Source: Phocoenobacter atlanticus
GTDB lineage: Bacteria; Pseudomonadota; Gammaproteobacteria; Enterobacterales; Pasteurellaceae
DNA: 64,000 bases
Direction: 5' to 3' (one strand)
Assembly (NCBI RefSeq): GCF_030764225.1
Contig: NZ_JASAXH010000004.1
In this document: positions 42,593 through 51,976 of the stretch, one piece after another
How positions within the stretch are numbered: the first letter of the stretch is position 1
Layout of the letters: every line of letters begins with the position of its first letter
Notes under the pieces: model-generated
The model's input: the letters and a program-made list of their open reading frames with translations, nothing else
Database searches by the model: none
What the model was told of the DNA's origin: nothing
Position numbers and translations under genes: made by a program

Positions 42593-43804
42593 TTACCAAC
42601 CCAACGCACGATTAGCGACCCATTCTCGCCCTATTTTGAAATGGTCTAAACCGATCAATCCTAAGGTTCTCGCGAGCTGAACAGGTAAAAATTCACAGCA
42701 AAAAATAGAAATTAAACCGCTAGTAGAACGGATAATTTTATTTTGATCCGCCAAACGATTTTTCTCAAATTGACTTAATAACGCATAATCGCCTAAATCA
42801 TTGCCTTGCTCAAAAGCTCCTGAAAGCAATTTGGCTAATTCAAATAAATCTCGCATTCCCAAATTAAAACCTTGCCCAGCGACAGGGTGTAAAAGTTGGG
42901 ACGCATTGCCGACAATTGCCAAGCGATGATGAATATGGGAAGTGGCTTTTTGGGATTGTAATGGATAACTAAAACGACGACTTGTACGTAAGAATTTACC
43001 CAACTTCCAACCAAAATTTTGTTGCAGTTTTGCCAAAAATTCTTCATCAGATAAACTCAATAATCCGCTTGGATCATTGACGCACCATACTAACGACATC
43101 TGATTTTTGATCTCTGCCGTTTCACACAATGGTAATAATGCCAAAGGTCCTTGCAAGGTAAAACGCTCAAAAGCTTGTTGTTGGTGGGGTTGAGAAATTT
43201 CCACATTCGCAATAATTGCCGATTGATTATAATCTCGCAGCTGTACCGTTTCTACACCACACTGTTTAGCAATTTGTGATTGAATACCGTCTGCCGCCAC
43301 AATTAACGCCGATTTTAACTGCGTTCCCGAGCTTAACGTGATTTCACAAGCGGTCTGATTTCGTTCAATATTTGCAACGGTGTCTGGACAGAAAAGCTGA
43401 ATATTAGAATGTTTTTGAATAAGTTGAGAAAGTTCAAAACCGAGTTTAGCTAACTCAACCACCACGCCCAGTTGTGGCAAGTGCATTTCGGTGGCTTTTA
43501 AGGTGGTTTTACCAAAATGATGTTGATCTGAAACCTGAATTTTTTGAATTGAGGTGCTAATACGACGTACCACATCGCTTAAATTTGTCGTACCAAGCGG
43601 TTGAATTTTTTGTAATTTTTGCAAACTTCCTTGTGCCAATGCGATACTTCTCGCATCAAATCCCCCCTGACTTTTAAAGTCTGGTTTGATCTTTTCCACA
43701 ATCGCAATTTGCATTTTGTGATCCGTAAAACTACTCAATGCCAATGCCAAAATCGACCCTGTCATCGCACCACCGACAATCACAACATCAAATTGCTGAG
43801 CCAT
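42593..43804 (-). CDS. ubiH: FAD-dependent ubiquinone-biosynthesis hydroxylase UbiH
   Basis: The ATG at 43804 (GAGGTGG upstream) gives 403 residues starting MAQQFDVVIVGGAMTGSILAL with the FAD-binding GxGxxG-type loop. LIVAADGIQSQIAKQCG and the C-terminal GNASQLLHPVAGQGFNLGMRD are UbiH/VisC-family motifs. UbiH hydroxylates C1 of the ubiquinone ring precursor. UbiI/VisC is the nearest alternative, but the FNLGMRDLFEL context fits UbiH. Two canonical uptake sequences lie in the coding region (43349 and 43594). It is 43 bases downstream of the autotransporter gene, separate in function. Confidence 0.9.
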   Translation of the reverse strand: MAQQFDVVIVGGAMTGSILALALSSFTDHKMQIAIVEKIKPDFKSQGGFDARSIALAQGSLQKLQKIQPLGTTNLSDVVRRISTSIQKIQVSDQHHFGKTTLKATEMHLPQLGVVVELAKLGFELSQLIQKHSNIQLFCPDTVANIERNQTACEITLSSGTQLKSALIVAADGIQSQIAKQCGVETVQLRDYNQSAIIANVEISQPHQQQAFERFTLQGPLALLPLCETAEIKNQMSLVWCVNDPSGLLSLSDEEFLAKLQQNFGWKLGKFLRTSRRFSYPLQSQKATSHIHHRLAIVGNASQLLHPVAGQGFNLGMRDLFELAKLLSGAFEQGNDLGDYALLSQFEKNRLADQNKIIRSTSGLISIFCCEFLPVQLARTLGLIGLDHFKIGREWVANRALGW

Positions 43805-43846
43805 ATACCACCTCAATTTTTTATTATTTAGTAAATGCACGAAACA

Positions 43847-46800
43847 TTAAAATTCAACATTAAACTTTAATGTACTATTTAAACCCAAATCTTTTTTATC
43901 TGTCACAAATCCTCCTAACAATAATTGAAGAGAGGTTTGTTTATTTAACTTAATTCCAGCATCAAAATTTAATTCAAAACGAATAGGGTTTGAAAGACTC
44001 ATTTTATAAGATTCAAATCTTGCTATATTTGCAAATGATATTGATTTATCATCTTGATAATTAAACTCTTTTTTAACCATTGCATTGAGATTATAGTACG
44101 TGTTTTCATTCGCTATACTATATTCTAAACCGCCACCAATACGAGTATGAATTACATTGCTTTTCTGTTGTTTTAATACAGCCGTTTTTTGCGTTCCGAT
44201 TTTACTATAAAGAACGCCGAGTGTTGCAACAGGTTTTAAAGTATGAGTATAGTTTGCAATGGTATTTTGATATACATTATGTTTGTAATGCAAGTTTAAC
44301 CCAACACTATACGCACTATAACGAGATGAAAGATCTTGTTGTAAGAATGATAGTTTGTTATACGTTGGGGAATGATTTTCATAGATTGCATTTACCTGCC
44401 CACCTACTTCAAATAAATTATGATAAATATAATTTGCATAGCCTCCCAAACTTAGAGTATGAATATCGCTATTATAAAAATCATTATTTGCAATGCCACC
44501 TTGATATGATAAGAAACCACCAATTAAAGAGTTCCCTTTTTCTAGATTTCTTCTATGATCATAGCCAAGGGTAATCCCACCTAAGTTTAAATTATGATAA
44601 CTATTTTTAGTTATTATTCCGTTTACATCAACCCAAAGATCATTATCTAATACCTTATCTTGCCACATTGTCTGCATACGCTGATTTATTTTGGTATAGT
44701 TATTCCATAAAATTTGTGGAGCAATCGTATTTGGTATATTTGCAAATTTTTGTAAATAATCATCCGCTTGTTTTAATATATTATCTAATTGTGATTGTGC
44801 ATTTTTCTCGCCAGTTTGGTAGGCAAAAATTGCCTTATCAAAATTATTTTTATAGGCACTATTTAATGCTAATTTATCAATTCCTCTTTTATCAAAAGCC
44901 TCATAAATGGCTTGATATTTTGAGCTTATTTGTATATCAGGTTTCTTTGGTGCTAGTGTAGGTTTTTCTTCTACAATAATATCAGGTGTTGGAGCAGGTT
45001 TATCTTCTACAATAACATCAGGTGTTGGAGCAGGTTTATCTTCTACAATAACATCAGGCGTTGGGGCAGGTTTTTCTTCTACAATAACATCAGGTGTTGG
45101 GGCAGGTTTTTCTTCTGCAATAACATCAGGTGTTGGAGTTGGTTTTTCTTCTGCAATAACATCAGGTGTTGGAGCAGGTTTTTCTTCTACAATAATATCA
45201 GGTGTTGGAGCAGGTTTTTCTTCTACAATAATATCCGGCGTTGGTGTAGGTTTATCTTCTACAATAACATCAGGTGTTGGAGCAGGTTTTTCTTCTACAA
45301 TAACATCAGGTGTTGGAGCAGGTTTTTCTTCTACAATAATATCCGGCGTTGGTGTAGGTTTATCTTCTACAATAACATCAGGTGTTGGTGTAGGTTTATT
45401 TTCTGTTGCATCAGGTAAGTTTTTATTTTTAAAAATCACATAAATAGCATTACCCTCAGTTTTGTTATAACTTTTTATGTCTTGATCTAACTGGTTTTTA
45501 AAGTTGATTTCTCTTACTTGTCTTTGATCGTCTAAATCATTTGTAACAATAAGTTTATAAACAGTATCAAGTTTTAATTTTTGACTATTTGCTTTTAAAA
45601 ACTCAGAAAAAGTAACACTAATTTTTGAATTTGATTTAAACGTGATCTTTTTATTATTTCTCACGGCAACTAAATCATTTTCAGTATCTTTTAATGTACT
45701 ATCATCTTTACCGACATTTTTTAAATCTAAAATGCCACTAATATTCATATTTGCAGAAAGTTGATTATTACTTACCGCATCAATATTTAAGTTTTCAATA
45801 TTAAGAATACTTGCGTCAGTAGTCACGGTATTATTATTGAGTAAGGTAAAGTTTTTAATGGTACTTTGCGTATTATTTTGAGTATTAAATACGCCGTTAT
45901 CAAGTATAAAACTATCAACCACCATTTGAGCATTATTTGCATTTATATTACCGCTCTTTTGAGTAATATTTCCGTTAAAAATCACTGTGCCAGCATCAAT
46001 ATTTTTACTTTCAACATCTTGTTGGAATGAATAACCATTTTTATAAGTATTTTCGCCATCAAATTTATCAATATAGTGCGTTAAATCACCACCGATATTT
46101 ACCGTTGCATTAGTTGCAGTAATATTAGCTGTGGTTGCTGAACTTTTACTCAAATTAAGCGTTGCCCCTTTTTTAAGGGTAATATTTTTTGCTTTATACT
46201 CTCGAAAATCCCAGTCGGTTTGCTCTAATCTATTTGGGCGAGATAAATCAATACCATCAAGTTTTAATGATAAATAATTCAAACATACTTTTTCTCTTTG
46301 ATTACTATTCACATAATATTGTTCTAACTTGTTAGTGCTTGCCTCTGGTGAACAAGGATTAGCAGGTTTTTTAGGTAGTACAAAATCAGGATGATTTTTA
46401 ATAATCTCCGTAAAATCTTGTTTACTGTTTACCTCTTTAAAATAAGCGTGAAGTGTTGGGTGTCCTTGAAGGTTTAGCGTTTTTCCTGCAAGTACATTCA
46501 CATCGCCATCAATATTAAATCCACCATCAAAAATATTATTATCATTATTTGGGTTAATATCAATTTTGCTAATTTTGTTATAAATCTCACCGCCTATAAA
46601 TGCGTGAATAAGATTCTTATTATCTTCGCTATTCTCAATGGTTAGAGTACTTGGCATATTATGAGAATTTTGTATTAAAGCACGATTATTATTTACCGAG
46701 AAATTTTTAATGCTTAAACTCTGCGAGTTTAGATCAAGAATACCGCCACGATCACCAAAGAATAGGTTATCTTGAACATTAAAATGAGAGTCAAGTTTTA

Positions 46801-48280
46801 GCTTACCACCAGTATTGTAAATTTTATCAAAAGCATTGCTATTTTTAAGTACAACTTCACCGCTTCCAAAACGTAGATTTCCATTAGTTCGAGCATCTAC
46901 AATTAAGCTACCATCACCAACTTTGTGTAAATCTTTTTTATTTAGAACAACATTATTAAGGGTTAGCTCTGCCCCTTTTTCAACATCAACGCCTGCTATT
47001 TCACTAATATTATGGTTATTTCCATCTAATATATTTTTCCCAGTAGTAAAAACTAACCCACCAGTTGCAAGGTTTAAATCACTATTTAAAGAAAAGTGTT
47101 GTGCTACTTTAAAAATATTATCTTTATTCGGTTGTAAATCACTTTGATTTACAGATTGATTAAAACTATGCTCAAAATTCTTTTTATAATCATTAAATTC
47201 TTCTTGGATTGTTACTGAAAAATCAGCGTGACCATTTGTAATCCCACCAGCACTAGTAACTCCAAGAAGTACCCATTTTTGCTTATTTTCATCCCAAGCA
47301 ACAATTCCAGAACCACTATCTCCTCTAAATAGACCTGATTTAAATGTTACTAATTGTTCATCTTTAGTGTTAGGTTTGATAATAAAAGGTCTAAAAATAA
47401 AGCCCTCTCTTTTCCCACCATATTCTTTAAAATTAAAAAATGAGTAAAAATTAAGATCACCAAAATTTTCTGGAACATCGGTTACAATTTTCCAAACACC
47501 TCCACTTAACGCATTTGTCATATTAGAAATAACACAATCTTCGCCTTCTTTTTGACAAATAACCCCCTCTTTTTTAAGGGTTAACGCACCACGTCCACTT
47601 TGATACGCTTCATTAAATTTGCTGTAATATTTTTTTAATTTTTCTTTTGAGGTTTGTTTAAAATTATTGATATCACTATTTGGTTCATCATATTCTTCCC
47701 AGCATTTTCTTTTGGTATCATTAAATGGCATAGCGTCACATTTTGCATATAAATCTTTTCTTTTCTGAATATTTTTATTTTGCTCAATATTATCTTCTAC
47801 AAAAGCAGGATCGACTTTACCTTCAATAATATATTTTGAGGTTCTAAAATAAGAAGTATCTATGCCATATTCCTTATGATTACGAGGCTTATTATTTTTT
47901 ACACCAAAGTCATATTGAGAGAGCCCCCAAGTTTGCATTAAAGGTAAATACGCATTTGGTTCTTTAAATTCTCCTGTAAGTTGCTTACTATCTTTAAATG
48001 CAGATACAACAACGTGATAAGCCGTAGTAACATAATTTCGCCCAAGTGAAGTTGTTGCACCAGAGCGAGAGCGATGAGAAAAATCAGGAATTTTTTCAAA
48101 CAGTTGTGTAATACCATTTTTTCCTTCATAGGTAAGGGGAATTTGTGAAGGAATAAATTTTCCTCTATTTTGCCCAAAGTCAAGGTAATCACGATAAGTA
48201 AAGTTATTTAAGTCTAAGGTTTGAGAATGAACATAGCTTGCTACGAATAAAGCAAGGAAAGAAAATTGTAATTTTTTCAT
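43847..48280 (-). CDS. S6-family serine-protease autotransporter (IgA1-protease/Hap-like)
   Basis: The 1477-residue protein has a signal peptide (about 1-19), a chymotrypsin-like protease domain with His89 in TTAYHVV, a likely Asp141 in YGIDTSYF and Ser322 in FRGDSGSG, then a beta-helical passenger with the S6-type LFFGDRGGILDLNSQSL segment. A linker of twelve 12-residue repeats (KPAPTPDVIVEE type, about 963-1107) leads to a 12-strand translocator (about 1190-1477) ending in Phe. It should secrete itself through the outer membrane and cleave a host or surface protein. Two closely spaced Cys pairs (181/193, 242/249) in the protease part are unusual for autotransporters. No clear ribosome-binding site precedes the ATG. 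Substrate unknown. Confidence 0.9.
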   Translation of the reverse strand: MKKLQFSFLALFVASYVHSQTLDLNNFTYRDYLDFGQNRGKFIPSQIPLTYEGKNGITQLFEKIPDFSHRSRSGATTSLGRNYVTTAYHVVVSAFKDSKQLTGEFKEPNAYLPLMQTWGLSQYDFGVKNNKPRNHKEYGIDTSYFRTSKYIIEGKVDPAFVEDNIEQNKNIQKRKDLYAKCDAMPFNDTKRKCWEEYDEPNSDINNFKQTSKEKLKKYYSKFNEAYQSGRGALTLKKEGVICQKEGEDCVISNMTNALSGGVWKIVTDVPENFGDLNFYSFFNFKEYGGKREGFIFRPFIIKPNTKDEQLVTFKSGLFRGDSGSGIVAWDENKQKWVLLGVTSAGGITNGHADFSVTIQEEFNDYKKNFEHSFNQSVNQSDLQPNKDNIFKVAQHFSLNSDLNLATGGLVFTTGKNILDGNNHNISEIAGVDVEKGAELTLNNVVLNKKDLHKVGDGSLIVDARTNGNLRFGSGEVVLKNSNAFDKIYNTGGKLKLDSHFNVQDNLFFGDRGGILDLNSQSLSIKNFSVNNNRALIQNSHNMPSTLTIENSEDNKNLIHAFIGGEIYNKISKIDINPNNDNNIFDGGFNIDGDVNVLAGKTLNLQGHPTLHAYFKEVNSKQDFTEIIKNHPDFVLPKKPANPCSPEASTNKLEQYYVNSNQREKVCLNYLSLKLDGIDLSRPNRLEQTDWDFREYKAKNITLKKGATLNLSKSSATTANITATNATVNIGGDLTHYIDKFDGENTYKNGYSFQQDVESKNIDAGTVIFNGNITQKSGNINANNAQMVVDSFILDNGVFNTQNNTQSTIKNFTLLNNNTVTTDASILNIENLNIDAVSNNQLSANMNISGILDLKNVGKDDSTLKDTENDLVAVRNNKKITFKSNSKISVTFSEFLKANSQKLKLDTVYKLIVTNDLDDQRQVREINFKNQLDQDIKSYNKTEGNAIYVIFKNKNLPDATENKPTPTPDVIVEDKPTPTPDIIVEEKPAPTPDVIVEEKPAPTPDVIVEDKPTPTPDIIVEEKPAPTPDIIVEEKPAPTPDVIAEEKPTPTPDVIAEEKPAPTPDVIVEEKPAPTPDVIVEDKPAPTPDVIVEDKPAPTPDIIVEEKPTLAPKKPDIQISSKYQAIYEAFDKRGIDKLALNSAYKNNFDKAIFAYQTGEKNAQSQLDNILKQADDYLQKFANIPNTIAPQILWNNYTKINQRMQTMWQDKVLDNDLWVDVNGIITKNSYHNLNLGGITLGYDHRRNLEKGNSLIGGFLSYQGGIANNDFYNSDIHTLSLGGYANYIYHNLFEVGGQVNAIYENHSPTYNKLSFLQQDLSSRYSAYSVGLNLHYKHNVYQNTIANYTHTLKPVATLGVLYSKIGTQKTAVLKQQKSNVIHTRIGGGLEYSIANENTYYNLNAMVKKEFNYQDDKSISFANIARFESYKMSLSNPIRFELNFDAGIKLNKQTSLQLLLGGFVTDKKDLGLNSTLKFNVEF
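44961..45392 (-). repeat. Twelve tandem 36-bp repeats in the autotransporter gene
   Basis: Units of exactly 36 bases encode KP(A/T)PTPD(V/I)I(V/A)E(E/D). They differ by a few recurring point variants arranged in a mosaic, which suggests repeated unit-level recombination. Copy-number change keeps the reading frame and would lengthen or shorten the Pro-rich stalk between passenger and translocator. Confidence 0.95.
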
Positions 48281-48541
48281 TTTTAATGCAAATGTATAAT
48301 ATTTATTATCAACATTATGGCAGATTCAAATTTGAAGTGCAACGCCCTCAAATCTAGATTTTACCTTAAATGATATTTGATTGATAAGCGATATATCATT
48401 TTTCATTTAGCCATTTGAGTTTTCTCTAAAATGATATCCAAGATAGAAAAAATCTAGCAAATACAAAAAGATAAGTCCTTGTGTATTTGCTAGATAATAC
48501 TGCAAATTTCTTACTAAATCTTACCGCTTCATCATCACAAT
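48281..48541. other. Gap between autotransporter gene and glyS
   Basis: This 261-base A/T-rich gap holds the glyS hairpin (48452-48495), a weaker inverted repeat AAATGATAT (48368-48376) / ATATCATTT (48393-48401), a third AAATGATATC near 48429, and an uptake sequence of the AAGCGGTAAGAT form at 48525 (minus). The autotransporter promoter must lie here; TATTATAC-like sequence is present near 48300 on the minus strand but I cannot fix a -35. Confidence 0.6.
48452..48495 (-). terminator. glyS terminator-like hairpin
   Basis: ATCTAGCAAATACA and TGTATTTGCTAGAT form a perfect 14-bp stem with a 16-base loop, 47 bases after the glyS stop on the minus strand. The T-tract after it on that strand (TTTTTTCTATC) supports termination. 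Confidence 0.8.
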
Positions 48542-50608
48542 TTATTGTAAAACTGAAATATCCGCCACATTTAAGAATAGGCGTTGTAGCGAGCCTAAAA
48601 TTGCTAAACGGTTATTACGCAGTTTTTCATCTTCGGCATTTACCATTACTTTATCAAAGAAGGTATCCACCACATCACGCAAACTTGCCAACTGTTCTAA
48701 AATCGCTTGATATTCGCCATTCGCAAATTGCGGTGCAAGGCTTGAATTTAATGCAATGATTTTCTCTGCCAACACTTTTTCAGCGTCAATTTCACAAAGT
48801 GAAAGATCGATCTCGCCAACACTATTTTCTGCTTTAGCTAAGATATTTGCAACACGTTTATTCGCTGCCGCTAATGCCTCAGCACTTTCTAAGGTACGGA
48901 AATAAGCTACCGCACGCACACGTGCATCAAAGTCCGCAGGTTTTGTTGGGCGACGAGCTAATACCGCTTGAATTACATCAACTGAAATACCTTCATCTTG
49001 ATACCACGCACGGAAACGTCCCAGCATAAAATCAACTACTTCATCAACCACGTTTTTATTTGATAATTTATCGCCAAATAATTGTGCTGATTTTTGGATT
49101 AAATCCGTTAAATCTAATGGTAATTTTTTCTCAACGATAATTCGTAACACACCTAATGCCGCACGACGCAATGCAAATGGGTCTTTATCCCCTTTTGGAT
49201 ACTGACCGATACCAAAAATACCTGTTAAAGTATCGATTTTATCCGCTAACGCAACACTGCACGCCACCAATGAAGTCGGTAATTCATCGCCTGAGAAACG
49301 TGGCATATATTGTTCATTCAATGCCACCGCTACTTCTTCATCTTCGACATCGTGACGTGCATAGTGCATTCCCATTACGCCTTGCGTATCGGTAAATTCA
49401 AACACCATATTTGTCATCAAATCACATTTTGATAATAAACCTGCACGTTTTGCTTTGATTTCATCTGCACCGATTTGTTTTGCAATTTCGCCGCTAAGTT
49501 GCTCAATGCGAGCGGTTTTATCACGCACTGTACCAAGCTGTTGTTGGAATAATACGGTTTCTAAACGTGGTAAATTATCTTCTAAACGCTGTTTTAAATC
49601 TGATTTAAAGAAAAATTCTGCATCGGCTAAACGTGGACGCACCACTTTTTCATTTCCTTCGATCACAAAAGTGGGATCTTCTGGGTTGATATTCGACACA
49701 AAAATAAAGTTTGGTAATAAGTTGCCCGCTTTATCATAAATAGGGAAATATTTTTGATCCCCTTTCATTGTGTAAACTAAGGCTTCTGCTGGCACTTCTA
49801 AGAAACGTTCTTCAAATTTCGCCGCCATTACCACAGGGAACTCAACTAATGATGAGACTTCTTCAAGTAAGTCTTCTTCAATATCTGCGATACCACCTAA
49901 CGCTTCGGCTTTGGCTTGTGAATCTTTTAAAATGATCGCTTTACGCTCTTCAAAATCTGCAATAACCGATCCTTTTTCACGTAGAATTTCAGGATATTGA
50001 TCCGCATTTGCGATCTCAACTTCTTGCTGTCCTAAGAAACGGTGTCCACGTAAAGTTGTACCACTTTTCACACCTAAAATTTCGCCGTCGATCAACTCAT
50101 CGCCAAGCAACATCGTTACCGTATGCACAGGACGGATAAATTGTACGGTTTTATCGCCCCAACGCATTGCTTTTGGAATCGGTAATTTTGCCAACGCATT
50201 GTTGATAATCTCATTTAACAAGTATTTTGTTTCTTGCCCTTTGATAACCGCACGATGTACTAACCACTCGCCTTTATCCGTTGCGATACGCTCCGCCTGA
50301 TCAACCGTAATTCCACAACCTCTTGCCCAGCCTTCTGCTGCTTTGGTTGGATTACCTTGATCATCAAAGGCTGCTTTCACCGCAGGACCACGTTTTTCAA
50401 TATTTTTATCTGGTTGCACCAACGCAAGCCCTAAAACTTTAACCGCCAAACGACGTGGTGCAGCAAACCATTCCACTTTATCAAAAGTCAAACCCACTTG
50501 ATTTAACTCTTGCTCCACATTGCCCGCAAACGCCAGCCCTAATTTTTTAAGTGCCTTTGGTGGTAACTCTTCTGTGCCAATCTCGGCAAGGAAATTTTTT
50601 GTTGTCAT
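48542..50608 (-). CDS. glyS: Glycine-tRNA ligase beta subunit
   Basis: GlyS is the tRNA-binding subunit of the alpha2-beta2 glycyl-tRNA synthetase. The 688-residue protein starts MTTKNFLAEIGTEELPPKALKKLG and contains the HD-like ADKIDTLTGIFGIGQYPKGDKDPFALRRAALG segment and RFRAWYQDEGIS, all typical. The partner subunit glyQ is 2.5 kb upstream on the same strand, with three accessory genes between. Expression of GlyS in balance with GlyQ must therefore pass through the cassette or rely on an internal promoter. Confidence 0.97.
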   Translation of the reverse strand: MTTKNFLAEIGTEELPPKALKKLGLAFAGNVEQELNQVGLTFDKVEWFAAPRRLAVKVLGLALVQPDKNIEKRGPAVKAAFDDQGNPTKAAEGWARGCGITVDQAERIATDKGEWLVHRAVIKGQETKYLLNEIINNALAKLPIPKAMRWGDKTVQFIRPVHTVTMLLGDELIDGEILGVKSGTTLRGHRFLGQQEVEIANADQYPEILREKGSVIADFEERKAIILKDSQAKAEALGGIADIEEDLLEEVSSLVEFPVVMAAKFEERFLEVPAEALVYTMKGDQKYFPIYDKAGNLLPNFIFVSNINPEDPTFVIEGNEKVVRPRLADAEFFFKSDLKQRLEDNLPRLETVLFQQQLGTVRDKTARIEQLSGEIAKQIGADEIKAKRAGLLSKCDLMTNMVFEFTDTQGVMGMHYARHDVEDEEVAVALNEQYMPRFSGDELPTSLVACSVALADKIDTLTGIFGIGQYPKGDKDPFALRRAALGVLRIIVEKKLPLDLTDLIQKSAQLFGDKLSNKNVVDEVVDFMLGRFRAWYQDEGISVDVIQAVLARRPTKPADFDARVRAVAYFRTLESAEALAAANKRVANILAKAENSVGEIDLSLCEIDAEKVLAEKIIALNSSLAPQFANGEYQAILEQLASLRDVVDTFFDKVMVNAEDEKLRNNRLAILGSLQRLFLNVADISVLQ

Positions 50609-50665
50609 TTTGTTCTCTCTTTTAGACTGTTCACGCAGTGCGTGAATAATGTAATATTAAATTTT

Positions 50666-51679
50666 CTAAACGTTATTCAACGCTCTCACTTTTTCAATTT
50701 GTTGCTGTAACTGTAATTCTGTTGGTAGATAAGGTAAATATTTCGCACTAAAAATCTGCTTTCTATCAGCAAGTACAGAATATTTGGCAATCGCCTCACT
50801 TTTCTCACTACACAACACTAAACCAATAGTTGGATTATCATCTTCGCCTTTAAATTGCTCATCGTATAAACGAACATAAGTATCCATTTGTCCGATATCT
50901 TGGTGCTTTAACTTGCCAATTTTTAGGTCAATCAATAAAAAGCATTTCAGTTTGAAATTATAAAAAACTAAATCAATATAAAAATCTTCATCATCAAAGC
51001 GAATTCTTTTTTGACGTTCAACAAAAGCAAACCCTTTGCCTAATTCAAGTAAAAATTGCTGTAAATTATTGATTATCGCTTGCTCAACATTGCTTTCTTG
51101 ATAGGTTTTATCTTGTAAATTTAAGAAATCTAAAATATAAGGATCACGCAAATAATCCTGTATTGTTTCTTTTAATACTTCCGTTTTTTCTTCTGCTTCT
51201 TGAACAACAACAGGCTTATTTTGGCTTGCTAATAAACGTTCATAATAAAGCACTGAAATCTGACGATCTAATGCACGAGAAGACCAACTTTGCTCAACCG
51301 CTTCTTTTAAATACCATTCTCTTGCTTGTGGATCTTCAATGCGGATTAAACTTCTATAATGCGTCCAACTCAATTCGGTACGCAGTGCGTTCCGAATTGG
51401 AAAAGCAAGGTAAAATTGACGCATATTTCGTAAATTACGAACATCAAAACCCTTACCATACATTGTTGTTAAACGTTCTGATAAATTCTGTAATACATAT
51501 TTACCATACTCAGCACGCTGTTGTCCTTGCTGTTCATCTTCCACAAGCAAACGCCCAATATCCCAATAGCATTGAACCATTGCAGAATTGACCGTTTGTT
51601 TAACTTGCTTTCTCGCTTGCTCTATAATTTGAGCAATGCTTTGAGTTAAGTCTTTATTTTCTGTTGGAAGATTATTCAT
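50666..51679 (-). CDS. YhcG/DUF1016-family PD-(D/E)XK nuclease-like protein
   Basis: The 337-residue protein has the DUF1016 N-terminal domain (WDIGRLLVEDEQQGQQRAEYG, RNLRNMRQFY and SWTHYRSLIRIEDPQAREWY) and the C-terminal nuclease-like domain with FYIDLVFYNFKLKCFLLIDLKIGKL, where the Asp and the D-x-K form the PD-(D/E)XK site. Such proteins occur widely in restriction-modification and defence neighbourhoods. Here it is the last of three genes inserted between glyQ and glyS. Target and role are not shown by the sequence. Confidence 0.86.
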   Translation of the reverse strand: MNNLPTENKDLTQSIAQIIEQARKQVKQTVNSAMVQCYWDIGRLLVEDEQQGQQRAEYGKYVLQNLSERLTTMYGKGFDVRNLRNMRQFYLAFPIRNALRTELSWTHYRSLIRIEDPQAREWYLKEAVEQSWSSRALDRQISVLYYERLLASQNKPVVVQEAEEKTEVLKETIQDYLRDPYILDFLNLQDKTYQESNVEQAIINNLQQFLLELGKGFAFVERQKRIRFDDEDFYIDLVFYNFKLKCFLLIDLKIGKLKHQDIGQMDTYVRLYDEQFKGEDDNPTIGLVLCSEKSEAIAKYSVLADRKQIFSAKYLPYLPTELQLQQQIEKVRALNNV

Positions 51680-51712
51680 AAATTCGCAAATTCTCTCTAA
51701 AATCTAACCGCT

Positions 51713-51976
51713 TTAACCAAAAATATTTTGTAATTCTTCACGATCTAAAATCACTTTTTCATTCTCTAACACCAAAGCAGGAATACCAATATTTCCTAAA
51801 CTTTTTGGCATATCGAACGCTGAATGATTGTCACGTAATTTTAAAAAGCGTTTAAAGTTCGCCATTGATTCAAAAATATTTACACCTTCATATTCAACAT
51901 TTAAGCGTTCTAATTCTTGCTTAAATGGAATGGTATCAGGGCATAAGTCGGTGTAAAAAAGTGTTGGTTTATTCAT
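51713..51976 (-). CDS. Glutaredoxin-related protein (single-Cys CPDT motif)
   Basis: The ATG at 51976 gives 87 residues beginning MNKPTLFYTDLCPDTIPFKQ. The thioredoxin-like pattern with CPDT near the N-terminus and the cis-proline segment IGIPALVLENE matches small glutaredoxin-related proteins. Only one cysteine is in the motif, so it would work by a monothiol mechanism or bind rather than reduce. It overlaps the FRG-domain gene by eight bases, so translation is coupled. The open frame extends eleven codons upstream, without a ribosome site of its own. Confidence 0.78.
   Translation of the reverse strand: MNKPTLFYTDLCPDTIPFKQELERLNVEYEGVNIFESMANFKRFLKLRDNHSAFDMPKSLGNIGIPALVLENEKVILDREELQNIFG

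Noticed and set aside
44961..45392. Phase-variable repeat that could switch the autotransporter on and off
   Set aside because: The unit is 36 bp, a multiple of three, so copy change alters length but not frame.
46836..47147. 103-codon plus-strand open frame inside the autotransporter gene
   Set aside because: It is antisense to a well-supported coding region, with no ribosome site or recognisable features.
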